Source: an uncultured Eubacterium sp. (GTDB taxonomy: Bacteria; Bacillota; Clostridia; Lachnospirales; Lachnospiraceae). Taken from it: a DNA stretch of 58,648 nt. Both the position numbers and the translations under genes were made by a program. The notes beneath the pieces were generated by a model. That model was given only the letters and a program-made list of their open reading frames with translations. It was not told where the DNA came from and searched no databases. Every line of letters begins with the position of its first letter. Position 1 is the first letter of the stretch. The stretch is from contig CAJFUA010000008.1 of NCBI GenBank assembly GCA_904420085.1, positions 1 through 58,648 of the forward strand, read 5' to 3'. This document shows positions 17,572 to 26,326 of this stretch, piece after piece.

Positions 17572-18552
17572 ATGAATGAAAAATCATTGACTGTCTTGGA
17601 ACAGTATGAATTAAAAATCAAAGGCACTTACCGGTCTAAAGGTAACTATGGCTGTACGACGGATAAAGGAAAATATATTTTACAGGAGTACAACAATAGT
17701 GACGAGAAGATGAAGACCATGAGTGTCTTTTATGATTTTCTGGAAAAAAATCATTTTATTACGGATCGGGTGGTGGCAAATAAAGAGGGGAAGTATGTCA
17801 CGGTAAGTGAGGACGGATACACTTACATATTAAAAAAATGGTTTGACGCAGAAGACTGCAGTAACAGCAACCCAAGGCAGCTGATACTGGCGGTGGAAAA
17901 TCTGGCAGAATTTCATAAACTGACGGAGAATACCACCGGTCTTTTTCAGGAAGGCGGATTTCATCCGGGGAAAAACATGAGAAAAGTGATGGAACGTCAC
18001 AGCGCAGAAATTCTCCGAATTAAAAATTACATAAAAAAAAGAAAGAATAAGAATTATTTTGAAATGTCCCTCCATAATATTATTGAAGAATATTACCAAC
18101 AGGCGACAGATGCAGAACAACTTCTGGAACAGTCCGATTACAAAGAAATTTACGAGGAAAGCATCGCAAATAAAACCGTGAATCACGGCTGTTATAATTA
18201 TCACAATATTCTGTTTCAAAACGGTCAGGTCATTATGGTCAATATGTTAAAGGTAAATTATGCTCCCGCAGTACAGGACTTGTATGATTTTTTGCGAAAA
18301 GTCATGGAAAAAAACAACTGGGATATCCCATTGGGAAAAACACTTCTGGAGGCATACAGTAACATACGGCCGCTGTCCGTGAGAGAGTTTGAAGTATTGA
18401 AAGCAATTCTCAGTTATCCGGAAAAATTTTGGAAGATTATCAATTATTACTATAATTCCAATAAAGCATGGTATTCCGAGAAAAACGAGGACAAATTGAA
18501 ACAGTTCAGAAAACAGGAAAAATTACGGTGGAAATTTATCGATAATATGTAA
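17572..18552 (+). CDS. CotS-like spore coat pseudokinase
   Basis: A 326-residue protein of the CotS/CotI/YutH family, which has the aminoglycoside-phosphotransferase-like kinase fold and is associated with the spore coat. The family's catalytic-loop block is recognisable as NHGCYNYHNIL followed by PAVQDLYDFLRKVMEKNNWD, but the catalytic Asp of HGDxxxxN is Cys (residue 207), and the metal-binding Asp expected about 17 residues later is Asn (224). It should therefore not phosphorylate a substrate by the usual chemistry. Its setting among sporulation genes (sipL, spoIIR) suits a structural coat role. Confidence 0.75.
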   Translation: MNEKSLTVLEQYELKIKGTYRSKGNYGCTTDKGKYILQEYNNSDEKMKTMSVFYDFLEKNHFITDRVVANKEGKYVTVSEDGYTYILKKWFDAEDCSNSNPRQLILAVENLAEFHKLTENTTGLFQEGGFHPGKNMRKVMERHSAEILRIKNYIKKRKNKNYFEMSLHNIIEEYYQQATDAEQLLEQSDYKEIYEESIANKTVNHGCYNYHNILFQNGQVIMVNMLKVNYAPAVQDLYDFLRKVMEKNNWDIPLGKTLLEAYSNIRPLSVREFEVLKAILSYPEKFWKIINYYYNSNKAWYSEKNEDKLKQFRKQEKLRWKFIDNM

Positions 18553-18644
18553 AAAAATAAGAAAAAAATATTTTTATTATTCCAATTATAAGTTGTTTGT
18601 GTTATGATGTGAAGAAAATGGCAAAAGTATGTTGGAGGATTACA

Positions 18645-20378
18645 ATGGACTATAAAGAATTATATAATGAATGGTTGACAAATCCATACTTTGATGATGA
18701 TACAAAGACGGAATTGGAAAGAATACAGGATGATGAGAAAGAAATCGAGGATCGTTTTTACAAAGAACTGGAATTTGGAACGGCAGGTCTGCGCGGGGTC
18801 ATTGGCGCAGGAACCAACCGTATGAATATTTATACCGTAAGAAAAGCTACACAGGGACTGGCAAATTATATTATTAAGATGCATGGGCAGGACAGAGGGG
18901 TTGCCATTGCTTACGATTCAAGGCATATGTCCCCGGAATTTGCAGATGAAGCGGCTCTCTGCTTAAATGCAAACGGAATCAAAGCATATGTGTTTGAGTC
19001 TTTGAGACCCACACCGGAATTATCCTTTGCAGTAAGGGAATTAAAATGCATTGCAGGAATTAATGTGACGGCAAGCCATAATCCGTCAGAATATAACGGA
19101 TATAAAGTATACTGGGAAGACGGCGCCCAGATTACGCCGCCTCATGACGTGGGAATTATGGATGCGGTTTCAGCCCTCCGTGATTACAACAAATTAAAAA
19201 CCATGAAGAAAGAGGAGGCACTGGCAGAAGGTCTGTATATTCCGATTGGTCAGGAGATTGACGACAAATATATTGAAGCATTAAAGAAACAGGTAAAAAA
19301 TCCTGAAATTATCAAAGAAGTACAGAAAGATATTAAGATTGTTTACACACCGTTGCATGGAACGGGAAATATTCCGGTACGCCGGGTGTTAAAAGAACTG
19401 GGATTTGAGAATGTTTATGTGGTAGAAGAACAGGAAAAACCGGATGGCGCCTTCCCTACCGTAAGTTATCCTAACCCAGAATCCGAGGAAGCATTTCAAC
19501 TGGCAGTGCAGTTAGGAAACAAAGTGGGCGCAGACTTACTTCTTGCCACGGACCCGGATGCAGATAGGCTGGGTGTGTATGTAAAGGGAAGCAAACCGGG
19601 CACATATCATATCCTTACCGGAAACATGTCAGGATGTCTGATTGCCGAATATGAAATCAGCCAGTTAAAGGAAAAGGGACAGCTTCCGGAAGATGGTGCG
19701 TTTATTAAAAGTATTGTCAGCACAAATCTGGCAAATGACATTGCAAAATACTATGGTATTGAGTTAATAGAAGTCCTTACCGGATTTAAATATATTGGCG
19801 AAAAGATGCTGGAATTTGAGACAAAGCATACAGGAACCTATGTGTTTGGTTTTGAAGAAAGTTATGGCTGCTTAATCGGAACCCATGCAAGGGACAAGGA
19901 CGCTGTTGTGGCTACCATGGCTCTCTGTGAGGCGGCGGCATATTATAAGACAAAAGGAATGTCTCTCTGGGATAAAATGAAAGAGATGTATAACCGTTAC
20001 GGGTATTGGAGAGACGGTGTTGAGGCCATCACATTAAAGGGAAAAGAAGGCATCGAAAAGATTCAGAGTACCCTGAAACAGTTACGGAAGCAGGTTCCTG
20101 AAACCATAAAAGATTACAAGGTTCTCTCCGTGAGGGATTACGAAAATGATACCGTAAAAAACATGGAAACAGGAGAGGTTACTGTGACCGGACTTCCAAA
20201 ATCCAATGTGCTTTATTATGATTTAAGCGAAGAAGCATGGGTATGTATCAGACCGTCCGGCACGGAGCCGAAACTAAAAATCTACTATGGCGTAAAGGGA
20301 AGTGATTTCCAGGATGCAGATACAAAACTGAAAGAATTGGGCGATTATGTAGTGGATATGATTCACCGGATGCTTTAA
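18645..20378 (+). CDS. pgm: Alpha-phosphoglucomutase (phosphohexomutase family)
   Basis: A 577-residue alpha-D-phosphohexomutase interconverting glucose-1-phosphate and glucose-6-phosphate. Phospho-Ser 144 lies in TASHNPSEYNGYK, the metal-binding loop DPDADR is at 303-308, the sugar-binding loop is FEESYGC and the phosphate-binding loop RPSGTEPKLK. GTAGLRGV near the N-terminus is typical of the PgcA-type enzymes. ATG 18645 follows TTGGAGG. It is the enzyme that would receive glucose-1-phosphate from the GH161 and GH94 phosphorylases encoded about 25 kb downstream. Confidence 0.93.
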   Translation: MDYKELYNEWLTNPYFDDDTKTELERIQDDEKEIEDRFYKELEFGTAGLRGVIGAGTNRMNIYTVRKATQGLANYIIKMHGQDRGVAIAYDSRHMSPEFADEAALCLNANGIKAYVFESLRPTPELSFAVRELKCIAGINVTASHNPSEYNGYKVYWEDGAQITPPHDVGIMDAVSALRDYNKLKTMKKEEALAEGLYIPIGQEIDDKYIEALKKQVKNPEIIKEVQKDIKIVYTPLHGTGNIPVRRVLKELGFENVYVVEEQEKPDGAFPTVSYPNPESEEAFQLAVQLGNKVGADLLLATDPDADRLGVYVKGSKPGTYHILTGNMSGCLIAEYEISQLKEKGQLPEDGAFIKSIVSTNLANDIAKYYGIELIEVLTGFKYIGEKMLEFETKHTGTYVFGFEESYGCLIGTHARDKDAVVATMALCEAAAYYKTKGMSLWDKMKEMYNRYGYWRDGVEAITLKGKEGIEKIQSTLKQLRKQVPETIKDYKVLSVRDYENDTVKNMETGEVTVTGLPKSNVLYYDLSEEAWVCIRPSGTEPKLKIYYGVKGSDFQDADTKLKELGDYVVDMIHRML

Positions 20379-20421
20379 GCTGCGGCACAGTAAATTAAAT
20401 TATTTCATAGAATAAAATCAG

Positions 20422-20464
20422 AACACCATAATATATTTTATTAAAGATATATTATGGTGTTTTT
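20422..20464 (+). terminator. Terminator after pgm, abutting the next start codon
   Basis: A perfect 15-bp stem, AACACCATAATATAT (20422-20436) with its complement (20447-20461), is followed by T's. The T run ends at the ATG of the next gene. Confidence 0.88.
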
Positions 20465-20878
20465 ATGCGTAAAAATAAACTGAAATTATTTCTGCTGATG
20501 GCAGTATGTATTGCGGTAACCACGGCATGCGGTCTTGAAAAGATAAAAACAAAAAAGACAAAGGATATGGATTTTACCGTGGTGGCGGAAAACGAGATGC
20601 CCACAGAAATACAGCAGATTGTCGAGGAGAGGAAAGAAAAAGAGTTTAAAGTGGCCTACTCCGATGCACAGTATACTTACATTATCATCGGATATGGAAA
20701 ACAAAAATTTGAGGGGTACAGCATTAAAGTCAAAGAGATGTACGAAACGGAAAATGCGATTTATGTAAAAACAGAGTTTGAAGGACCGAAGGAATACAGC
20801 GCCAATGAAACAGACACATATCCATATATCGTCATTAAAATTGAGTATAGCGATAAAAATGTAATTTTTAGTGAATAA
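20465..20878 (+). CDS. Small lipoprotein with PrcB-like C-terminal domain
   Basis: A 137-residue protein with a lipoprotein signal (lipobox TTAC, Cys 22) and a C-terminal region like the PrcB_C domain (YIIIGYGKQKFEGYSIKV, then a beta-rich stretch). Role unknown; PrcB proteins partner with a protease in spirochaetes, but here only the fold is suggested. The signal peptide requires the start at 20465, yet there is no ribosome site: the ATG follows directly on the terminator of pgm. TATTAT at 20450-20455 could serve as a -10 with a start near 20462, giving an almost leaderless mRNA. Confidence 0.75.
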   Translation: MRKNKLKLFLLMAVCIAVTTACGLEKIKTKKTKDMDFTVVAENEMPTEIQQIVEERKEKEFKVAYSDAQYTYIIIGYGKQKFEGYSIKVKEMYETENAIYVKTEFEGPKEYSANETDTYPYIVIKIEYSDKNVIFSE

Positions 20879-20932
20879 AAGAGCAACATGGACACATAGA
20901 TTATAGATAGTTATAAAGATAGGGGGAGCATT

Positions 20933-22486
20933 ATGGAATTAGAGAGAAACAACATTCATATGAGCAAAATATTAAAAAATCAGATTTCTACATTTTATGT
21001 AAGCCATGAAGCAGGACTGGCAGAAGCGGATGACATGATTGACAATATCATTCATCATCATGAGATTGTCAGTGTGGATAATACATCCATAAGAAATAAT
21101 CAGTTAATTGTAAACGGAACGGTTTCGTTCGGGATGATGTATTATACCAATGGCAGCGATATGGCAAAAGGAACAGAAGGGGAGATTCCTTTCGAGGAGA
21201 CAATCAAGCTGAACGCATTGGATGAAAACTGCAACGCGGATGTGAGTCTGGTTGTACTTTCCTCATCAGTAAAACTGATTGATTCGAAAAGCTACATATA
21301 TAAAGTTCAGATTATGGCAAATATCACTATTAAGAAAATGGAAGATTTGGAGGCTGTATCGGAGATTCAACGGGAAAATGTGATGGTAAGGCACAGTGAC
21401 CTTGACACGTTGTGTGTTGTGGCTGACAAATCAGATACATTCAGAGTCAGCGAAAGGCTGTCCGTGCCGTCAGGTAAACCGGCCATACAGAAAATTATCT
21501 GGCAGGATGTAAAAATTAAGACCATCAATACAAAGATGCTTGACGGAATGATACATATTGGCGGAGAACTAAAAGTTTTTCTCATATATATTCCGGAAGA
21601 TGATGGAATGCCACAGCAGTGGATGGACACAATGATTAATTTCGGCGGAACCATTGATACGGCGGAGGCGAGAGAGGATCTTGTTTCGTACATCAATACG
21701 GTATTACACAATGTGGACATAGAAGCGGAAATGAATCAGGATAATGAAACAAGAGATATTGTTATCAGTGCTTTGCTGAAATTAAATATTAAGATTTATG
21801 AAGAAAGACAGATGAATGTTTTAGAAGACGTGTATGCACCGGATGCAAATCTGGTTCCGGAAATTGAGGAGAAAAAATATCAACGCCTGCTGGTGAAGAA
21901 TGAATCCAGAACCAAGAATGTTGTCAAGCTGGACATTGACCAGAGCAAGGGGCATATTTTGCAGATATGCAGCAGTGATGCGGAGGTGAAGATTGACAAT
22001 ATTATTGTGGGCGACAGCGGATTAAAGGCGGTAGGAAAAATTAAAGTATGTATCATATATATTTCCTCTGATGATGCAAAACCATTGTGCTGTCAGTGTA
22101 AAGAAACAGATTTCGAGCATCGGATTGACGCAGACGGCATCATGCCGGAAGATAAATACTATATGAACTGGAGAGTGGAACAGGTCAACGCCAACATGAT
22201 CAGCACCAATCAGGTAGAAATCAAATCTGTGGTGGCATTGGAGACCATTGTTTTTCGAACGGAAAAGAGAGCCTTTATTTCCCAGATTGAGGAACAGCCG
22301 ATGGATATGGAGAAAATCAACGCCGCGCCGATGATTAAAGGTTATGTGGTTCAAAAAGGCGATACCTTGTGGAAGCTGGCGAAAGAAAATTACACCACCA
22401 TTGACAGTATTATGAAAGTCAATGAACTGACTTCCGAGCAGATTAAGCAGGGACAACGGCTTTTGATTATTAAATCTTGCCAATAA
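20933..22486 (+). CDS. sipL: SipL: SPOCS (DUF3794) repeats plus LysM, spore morphogenesis
   Basis: A 517-residue protein with repeated SPOCS/DUF3794 beta-rich domains and a C-terminal LysM module at about residues 469-515 (VVQKGDTLWKLAKENY). This architecture and length match clostridial SipL, which binds SpoIVA through LysM and directs coat assembly around the forespore. It follows an AGGGGGAG ribosome site and is transcribed towards ispE. It is strong evidence that the organism sporulates. Confidence 0.9.
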   Translation: MELERNNIHMSKILKNQISTFYVSHEAGLAEADDMIDNIIHHHEIVSVDNTSIRNNQLIVNGTVSFGMMYYTNGSDMAKGTEGEIPFEETIKLNALDENCNADVSLVVLSSSVKLIDSKSYIYKVQIMANITIKKMEDLEAVSEIQRENVMVRHSDLDTLCVVADKSDTFRVSERLSVPSGKPAIQKIIWQDVKIKTINTKMLDGMIHIGGELKVFLIYIPEDDGMPQQWMDTMINFGGTIDTAEAREDLVSYINTVLHNVDIEAEMNQDNETRDIVISALLKLNIKIYEERQMNVLEDVYAPDANLVPEIEEKKYQRLLVKNESRTKNVVKLDIDQSKGHILQICSSDAEVKIDNIIVGDSGLKAVGKIKVCIIYISSDDAKPLCCQCKETDFEHRIDADGIMPEDKYYMNWRVEQVNANMISTNQVEIKSVVALETIVFRTEKRAFISQIEEQPMDMEKINAAPMIKGYVVQKGDTLWKLAKENYTTIDSIMKVNELTSEQIKQGQRLLIIKSCQ

Positions 22487-22581
22487 ATAGGAAAAAAAGT
22501 ATACTTGAGAGAAAGAGATGCGGAACAGATGCAGAACAGATTTGCAAAAGCATTGAAGACAGGTATCACAAAGGAGACGGA

Positions 22582-23442
22582 ATGGATAAATTAGAGTTAA
22601 AAGCATTTGGAAAGATAAATCTTGGTCTGGACGTTATCAGAAAACGGGCAGACGGTTATCATGATCTGGATATGATTATGCAGATGGTCGATGTGTATGA
22701 TGATGTGATTCTTACAAAAAAAGATGATGATGACATTATCGTGAAAACGGATGCTTTGATTTTGCCAAACGGTAAGGAAAATCTTGCTTACATGGCGGCA
22801 AAAATGCTGATGGATGAATTTAAAATCAGACAGGGACTGGAAATAGAGATTCACAAAAGGATTCCCATTGCCGGAGGCATGGCAGGCGGAAGTTCGGATT
22901 GTGCGGCTACGCTCATGGGTGTAAACCGGATGTTCGATTTGGGGCTGAGTAAGGAAGAACTGATGGAAAGGGGGGTAAAGCTAGGCGCCGACGTTCCTTA
23001 CTGTATTTTAGGAGGCACAGCCATCGCCAGAGGAATCGGAGAGATTCTCACGCCGCTGCCCACACCGCCCCGGTGCCATGTGGTGATTGCCAAACCGCCT
23101 GTGTCCGTGTCCACTGCGTTTGTGTATGGACAGATTCAGCCGGAAAAAATTACAAAAAGACCTGATATCGAAAGGATGGCGCAGGCTGTCAGAGAACAGG
23201 ATTTATATCAGCTGGCGGAATTATTGTACAATGTGATGGAAGATGTGACGGTGCCCCGGTATCCGGTCATTCAGGACATAAAAGATGTGATGTTACGGGA
23301 GGGCGCTTTGAATGCCATTATGAGTGGAAGCGGTCCTACCGTGTTTGGTCTTTATGATGATAAAACAAAGGCGGAAAAAACGGTGAACCGGGTAAGAGAT
23401 ATGGAACTGACGGAACAGTTATATTTAACCAGATTTATATAG
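22582..23442 (+). CDS. ispE: 4-diphosphocytidyl-2-C-methyl-D-erythritol kinase
   Basis: A 286-residue GHMP kinase in the MEP isoprenoid pathway. The N-terminal AFGKINLGLDVIRKRADGYHD and the ATP-binding glycine-rich loop PIAGGMAGGSSDCAA (95-109) are diagnostic, and MSGSGPTVFGL is near the C-terminus. The frame is open 35 codons upstream, but AAGGAGACGG directly precedes ATG 22582 and the protein then starts as the family does. Confidence 0.95.
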   Translation: MDKLELKAFGKINLGLDVIRKRADGYHDLDMIMQMVDVYDDVILTKKDDDDIIVKTDALILPNGKENLAYMAAKMLMDEFKIRQGLEIEIHKRIPIAGGMAGGSSDCAATLMGVNRMFDLGLSKEELMERGVKLGADVPYCILGGTAIARGIGEILTPLPTPPRCHVVIAKPPVSVSTAFVYGQIQPEKITKRPDIERMAQAVREQDLYQLAELLYNVMEDVTVPRYPVIQDIKDVMLREGALNAIMSGSGPTVFGLYDDKTKAEKTVNRVRDMELTEQLYLTRFI

Positions 23443-23461
23443 AAAAGTATATTACTGCAAA

Positions 23462-23512
23462 AAAAGATATTCTTAGTATTCAGGCTGAGGCCTTATGTTA
23501 AGAATATCTTTT
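23462..23512. terminator. Bidirectional terminator between ispE and spoIIR
   Basis: AAAAGATATTCTTA (23462-23475) and its complement (23499-23512) make a 14-bp outer stem with T-rich flank on the plus side and A-rich flank on the other. It lies between two convergent genes. Confidence 0.8.
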
Positions 23513-23526
23513 ATATTGTTTTTTTT

Positions 23527-23586
23527 ATGTTGCTTTTGATGTTGTCTCTTATGTTATCATTTATGTTGTCATTTGTGTTATTATTT
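23527..23586. repeat. Five-unit 12-bp tandem repeat downstream of spoIIR
   Basis: ATGTTG or close variants recur at 23527, 23539, 23551, 23563 and 23575, an exact 12-base period with imperfect units. It lies between the shared terminator and the spoIIR stop. On the minus strand one frame reads as NIND-like repeats, but no supported gene covers it. Confidence 0.75.
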
Positions 23587-23619
23587 CGTATTCTCATGTA
23601 CAGTTACATATGTTTGCCT

Positions 23620-24231
23620 TTATTCATCAAAGAAAATTTCATTTAAGAAAGTGAAATATTTAAAACGGTATTGGACAATGGTTTCATACTCGGTGTCCGT
23701 CATTGATTCTTTTAACCGCTCTTTGGAGGAATCAGGAACCACTCCGGTACTGGTATCTACAAAGCACAGTGGAGGATAGAGAACACACCACCAGTTATGA
23801 CCTTCACCGCTGCCGATATAAAGAGTGTAGGACGTGTACTGTCCCGCAGGATATACGATATCGCCGTATGTTTTGGTAGGGAAAGTGTCTGTACCGAAAC
23901 GGCTGCTTACCGTGTAAGAAAAGCCGTTTTCATCAATGATTTTTTGCGCAATGTTTTTGATTTTATCATTGTTCTGCGTAATAAAAAGGCTGGTTTCTTC
24001 TGCAGAAGCAAAGTCGCCGGTTTCTTTGTAAATGTAATCAACCACAGCGTCTTTGACCTTCAATTTCAGAGTCTGGTCGATGGGGGTGTCACTGTTGGCT
24101 TTTACATGAAAGCGGATAGTGTTTCTGGCAAGAGCACCGGTAGCGCCGGCATTTTCTATCTTGTAAAAAGCAATGAAACTGATTATTCCAAAAAATAAAA
24201 CTATGTATGGGATATATTTTTGTGTTTTCAT
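23620..24231 (-). CDS. spoIIR: Stage II sporulation protein R
   Basis: A 203-residue secreted signalling protein made in the forespore; it activates SpoIIGA so that pro-sigma-E is processed in the mother cell. It has an N-terminal membrane/signal segment (residues 7-25) and the family blocks IRFHVKANSDTPIDQTLKLKVKD and the Trp/Pro-rich NWWCVLYPPLCFVD. Upstream (24249-24304) the leader contains CTGATTC/GAATCAG and TCTGACT/AGTCAGA inverted repeats. Confidence 0.93.
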   Translation of the reverse strand: MKTQKYIPYIVLFFGIISFIAFYKIENAGATGALARNTIRFHVKANSDTPIDQTLKLKVKDAVVDYIYKETGDFASAEETSLFITQNNDKIKNIAQKIIDENGFSYTVSSRFGTDTFPTKTYGDIVYPAGQYTSYTLYIGSGEGHNWWCVLYPPLCFVDTSTGVVPDSSKERLKESMTDTEYETIVQYRFKYFTFLNEIFFDE

Positions 24232-24401
24232 TCAAACCTCCTGTTTTGCTGATTCTCGAATCAGATATTTCTGACTACCATTTTCGATGACACGAAAGTC
24301 AGACAATGAAATTATTCCCCAAAAGAAACAATTTAATCAACGCTATTGAATATTTATTGGAATAAAGGTAAAATGAAAAGACGAAAAGAAGGGTGGTTTT
24401 T

Positions 24402-25217
24402 ATGGAGAAAACAAATAATGCACCAATCGGGGTGTTTGATTCCGGCGTAGGCGGACTGACTGTGGCAAGGGAAATCAACAGACAACTGCCAAGAGAAAGC
24501 GTTGTATATTTTGGCGATACCGCAAGAGTACCTTATGGAAGTAAGTCCAAAGATACGATTATCAGATATTCCAGGCAGATTGTACGTTTTTTGCAGACAA
24601 AAGATGTAAAGGCGATTGTGGTTGCCTGTAATACAGCCAGCGCCTTTGCGCTGGATACCATTGAGGCAGAACTGAATATTCCGGTGATTGGCGTGGTGAA
24701 ACCGGGAGCCAAAAGTGCGATAGAAAATACCAGAAATAAGCGTATTGGAATTATCGGCACGGAAGGAACCATCAAGAGCGAACTTTATACCGAGTATATT
24801 CATGGTATCGACCCGGAGATTACAGTAATTGGCAAGGCGTGTCCGCTGTTTTGTCCTTTGGTGGAAGAGGGGATGCTGCATGATTCGGTTACTTACGAGA
24901 TTGCCGGAAGATATTTAGATGAGTTGAAAGAGCAGAGCATTGACAGCCTGATTCTGGGCTGTACCCATTATCCGCTGCTGCGCAGCACCATCAGAGAAAT
25001 CATGGGAGAAGGCGTAAATCTGGTAAACCCTGCCTATGAGACGGCAATCAGTCTGGGTGAGTTGCTGAAACAGAAAGGAATGCGTGCGGATATTCATGCA
25101 AAACCGGACTATACCTTTTATGTCAGTGACGATACGGAACGGTTCCGACGTTTTGCAAATTCCATTATGCCCTTTGAGATAGAAGAGACAAACCGTATTA
25201 ATATAGAGGAGTTTTAG
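24402..25217 (+). CDS. murI: Glutamate racemase
   Basis: A 271-residue enzyme making D-glutamate for peptidoglycan. The two catalytic cysteines are Cys 76 (ACNTAS) and Cys 187 (GCTHYPL); the N-terminal IGVFDSGVGGLTV and YFGDTARVPYG are typical. ATG 24402 has a GAAGGG site at good distance; a GTG three codons earlier is part of that site. The next gene begins one base after its stop. Confidence 0.96.
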   Translation: MEKTNNAPIGVFDSGVGGLTVAREINRQLPRESVVYFGDTARVPYGSKSKDTIIRYSRQIVRFLQTKDVKAIVVACNTASAFALDTIEAELNIPVIGVVKPGAKSAIENTRNKRIGIIGTEGTIKSELYTEYIHGIDPEITVIGKACPLFCPLVEEGMLHDSVTYEIAGRYLDELKEQSIDSLILGCTHYPLLRSTIREIMGEGVNLVNPAYETAISLGELLKQKGMRADIHAKPDYTFYVSDDTERFRRFANSIMPFEIEETNRINIEEF

Positions 25218-25218
25218 T

Positions 25219-25641
25219 ATGGAAGATAACGTTGTAATAAAAGTTTCCGGACTGCAGGTGGTAGAAAATACCGGAGACAATGTAGAAGTAATGGCTATGG
25301 GAAAGCATTACAGGAGAAAAAATAAGCACTATCTTTTATATGATGAAATAGAGGATGAAAGTCAGGAAAAGACAAGTAATCTGATTAAGTTTAATGATGA
25401 AATCGTAGAGATTGTCAGAAAAGGTTTTACTGACGGGCGTCTGGTGTTTGAAGAAAATGCCATGAAACAGTCGCTGTACAGCACGCCTATGGGAGATTTG
25501 CTGATAGAAATTCTGACCAATAAAATCACAGTCAGTGAACAGGAACCGGGTAATGTCACATTAAAGGTAGACTATGAGATTTATGTGGACGGACGGAAAA
25601 TATCCGATAATCAGATTGAAATCAATGCTACGCATAAATAG
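25219..25641 (+). CDS. DUF1934 (YwiB-like) beta-barrel protein
   Basis: A 140-residue cytoplasmic protein matching the DUF1934/YwiB pattern: beta strands, HYLLYDEIEDE, a central VRKG, and YSTPMGDLLIEILT followed by LKVDYEIYVDG. The fold is a lipocalin-like barrel of unknown ligand. Tight coupling to murI (1-bp gap) implies co-transcription. Confidence 0.8.
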   Translation: MEDNVVIKVSGLQVVENTGDNVEVMAMGKHYRRKNKHYLLYDEIEDESQEKTSNLIKFNDEIVEIVRKGFTDGRLVFEENAMKQSLYSTPMGDLLIEILTNKITVSEQEPGNVTLKVDYEIYVDGRKISDNQIEINATHK

Positions 25642-25687
25642 ATAATCAGGAAAGAGAGTTGTTGGAAAACAGACTGTTATAGAAAAA

Positions 25688-25721
25688 AGGGAGAAATGTA
25701 AAGCAGATTACATTTCTCCCT
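25688..25721 (-). terminator. Terminator, mainly for the minus-strand gene
   Basis: AGGGAGAAATGTAA and its complement form a 14-bp stem. On the minus strand it is followed by six T's, and on the plus strand only by AATTTT, so it chiefly ends the transcript of the membrane protein at 25751-26212. Confidence 0.8.
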
Positions 25722-25750
25722 GAATTTTATGGAAAATCGTTTCGGAATTT

Positions 25751-26212
25751 CTATTTATTTCTTCCGAAAAGTTTCTTCTTTTTCTTAGGCTCATATACGG
25801 GACCGCGGATTCTTTTGAAAGAAGTGATATAAATTCCGCTGACTTTGGCTTTAATCTCCTGTTTAGGAAGAATTGTCTCGTATACTTTCGCATCGGCAAT
25901 CAGGTTCATCACTCTCGGGCCTGCCTTAACCTTTACAATAGGAACTTTTGCCCGTCTTGCATATTTTGGAGCCTGTTCCATTACGATACTTGGAAGTCCT
26001 GCTTCCTTTAAACGCAGTTTTTTCTTATCTAAAACATATAAACTAATTAATTGGGAATTTTCTTCCATAACCCTCTGCTGGTCAGCCTGTTTTTTTTCTG
26101 CTTTTCTGCCTACGATATACAGCACCACAACTGCCACTAACAGTACGGCAGCAATGACAATCAGAGCGATGGAAAAACCGCTCAGAGCGATTAATGTTGT
26201 ATTGTGAATCAT
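25751..26212 (-). CDS. Single-pass membrane protein, unknown function
   Basis: A 153-residue protein with one N-terminal membrane span (about residues 8-35), a charged linker and a compact cytoplasmic C-terminal domain that ends in a Lys-rich tail. PIVKVKAGPRVMNLI looks like a conserved core. I do not recognise the family. It has its own terminator. Expression as a real gene is supported by the intact frame, a GGAGG ribosome site and codon use like its neighbours. Confidence 0.7.
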   Translation of the reverse strand: MIHNTTLIALSGFSIALIVIAAVLLVAVVVLYIVGRKAEKKQADQQRVMEENSQLISLYVLDKKKLRLKEAGLPSIVMEQAPKYARRAKVPIVKVKAGPRVMNLIADAKVYETILPKQEIKAKVSGIYITSFKRIRGPVYEPKKKKKLFGRNK

Positions 26213-26326
26213 TTTGTACCTCCATATTTTTACTAATCTTGTGATATTTTACCATTGAAAAGGTTAATTGACAACAATAATATAGGAAATATGATTGTGG
26301 AAAATCAAAATATATTTTCCGGAATA

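Noticed and set aside
22022-22606. 194-residue minus-strand open frame across sipL and ispE
   Set aside because: It overlaps two solid genes including their junction; no motif or ribosome site.
23513-23619. Possible small peptide of N-I-N-D repeats on the minus strand
   Set aside because: A 28-codon frame made of the 12-bp repeat, with no ribosome site; kept only as a tandem repeat.
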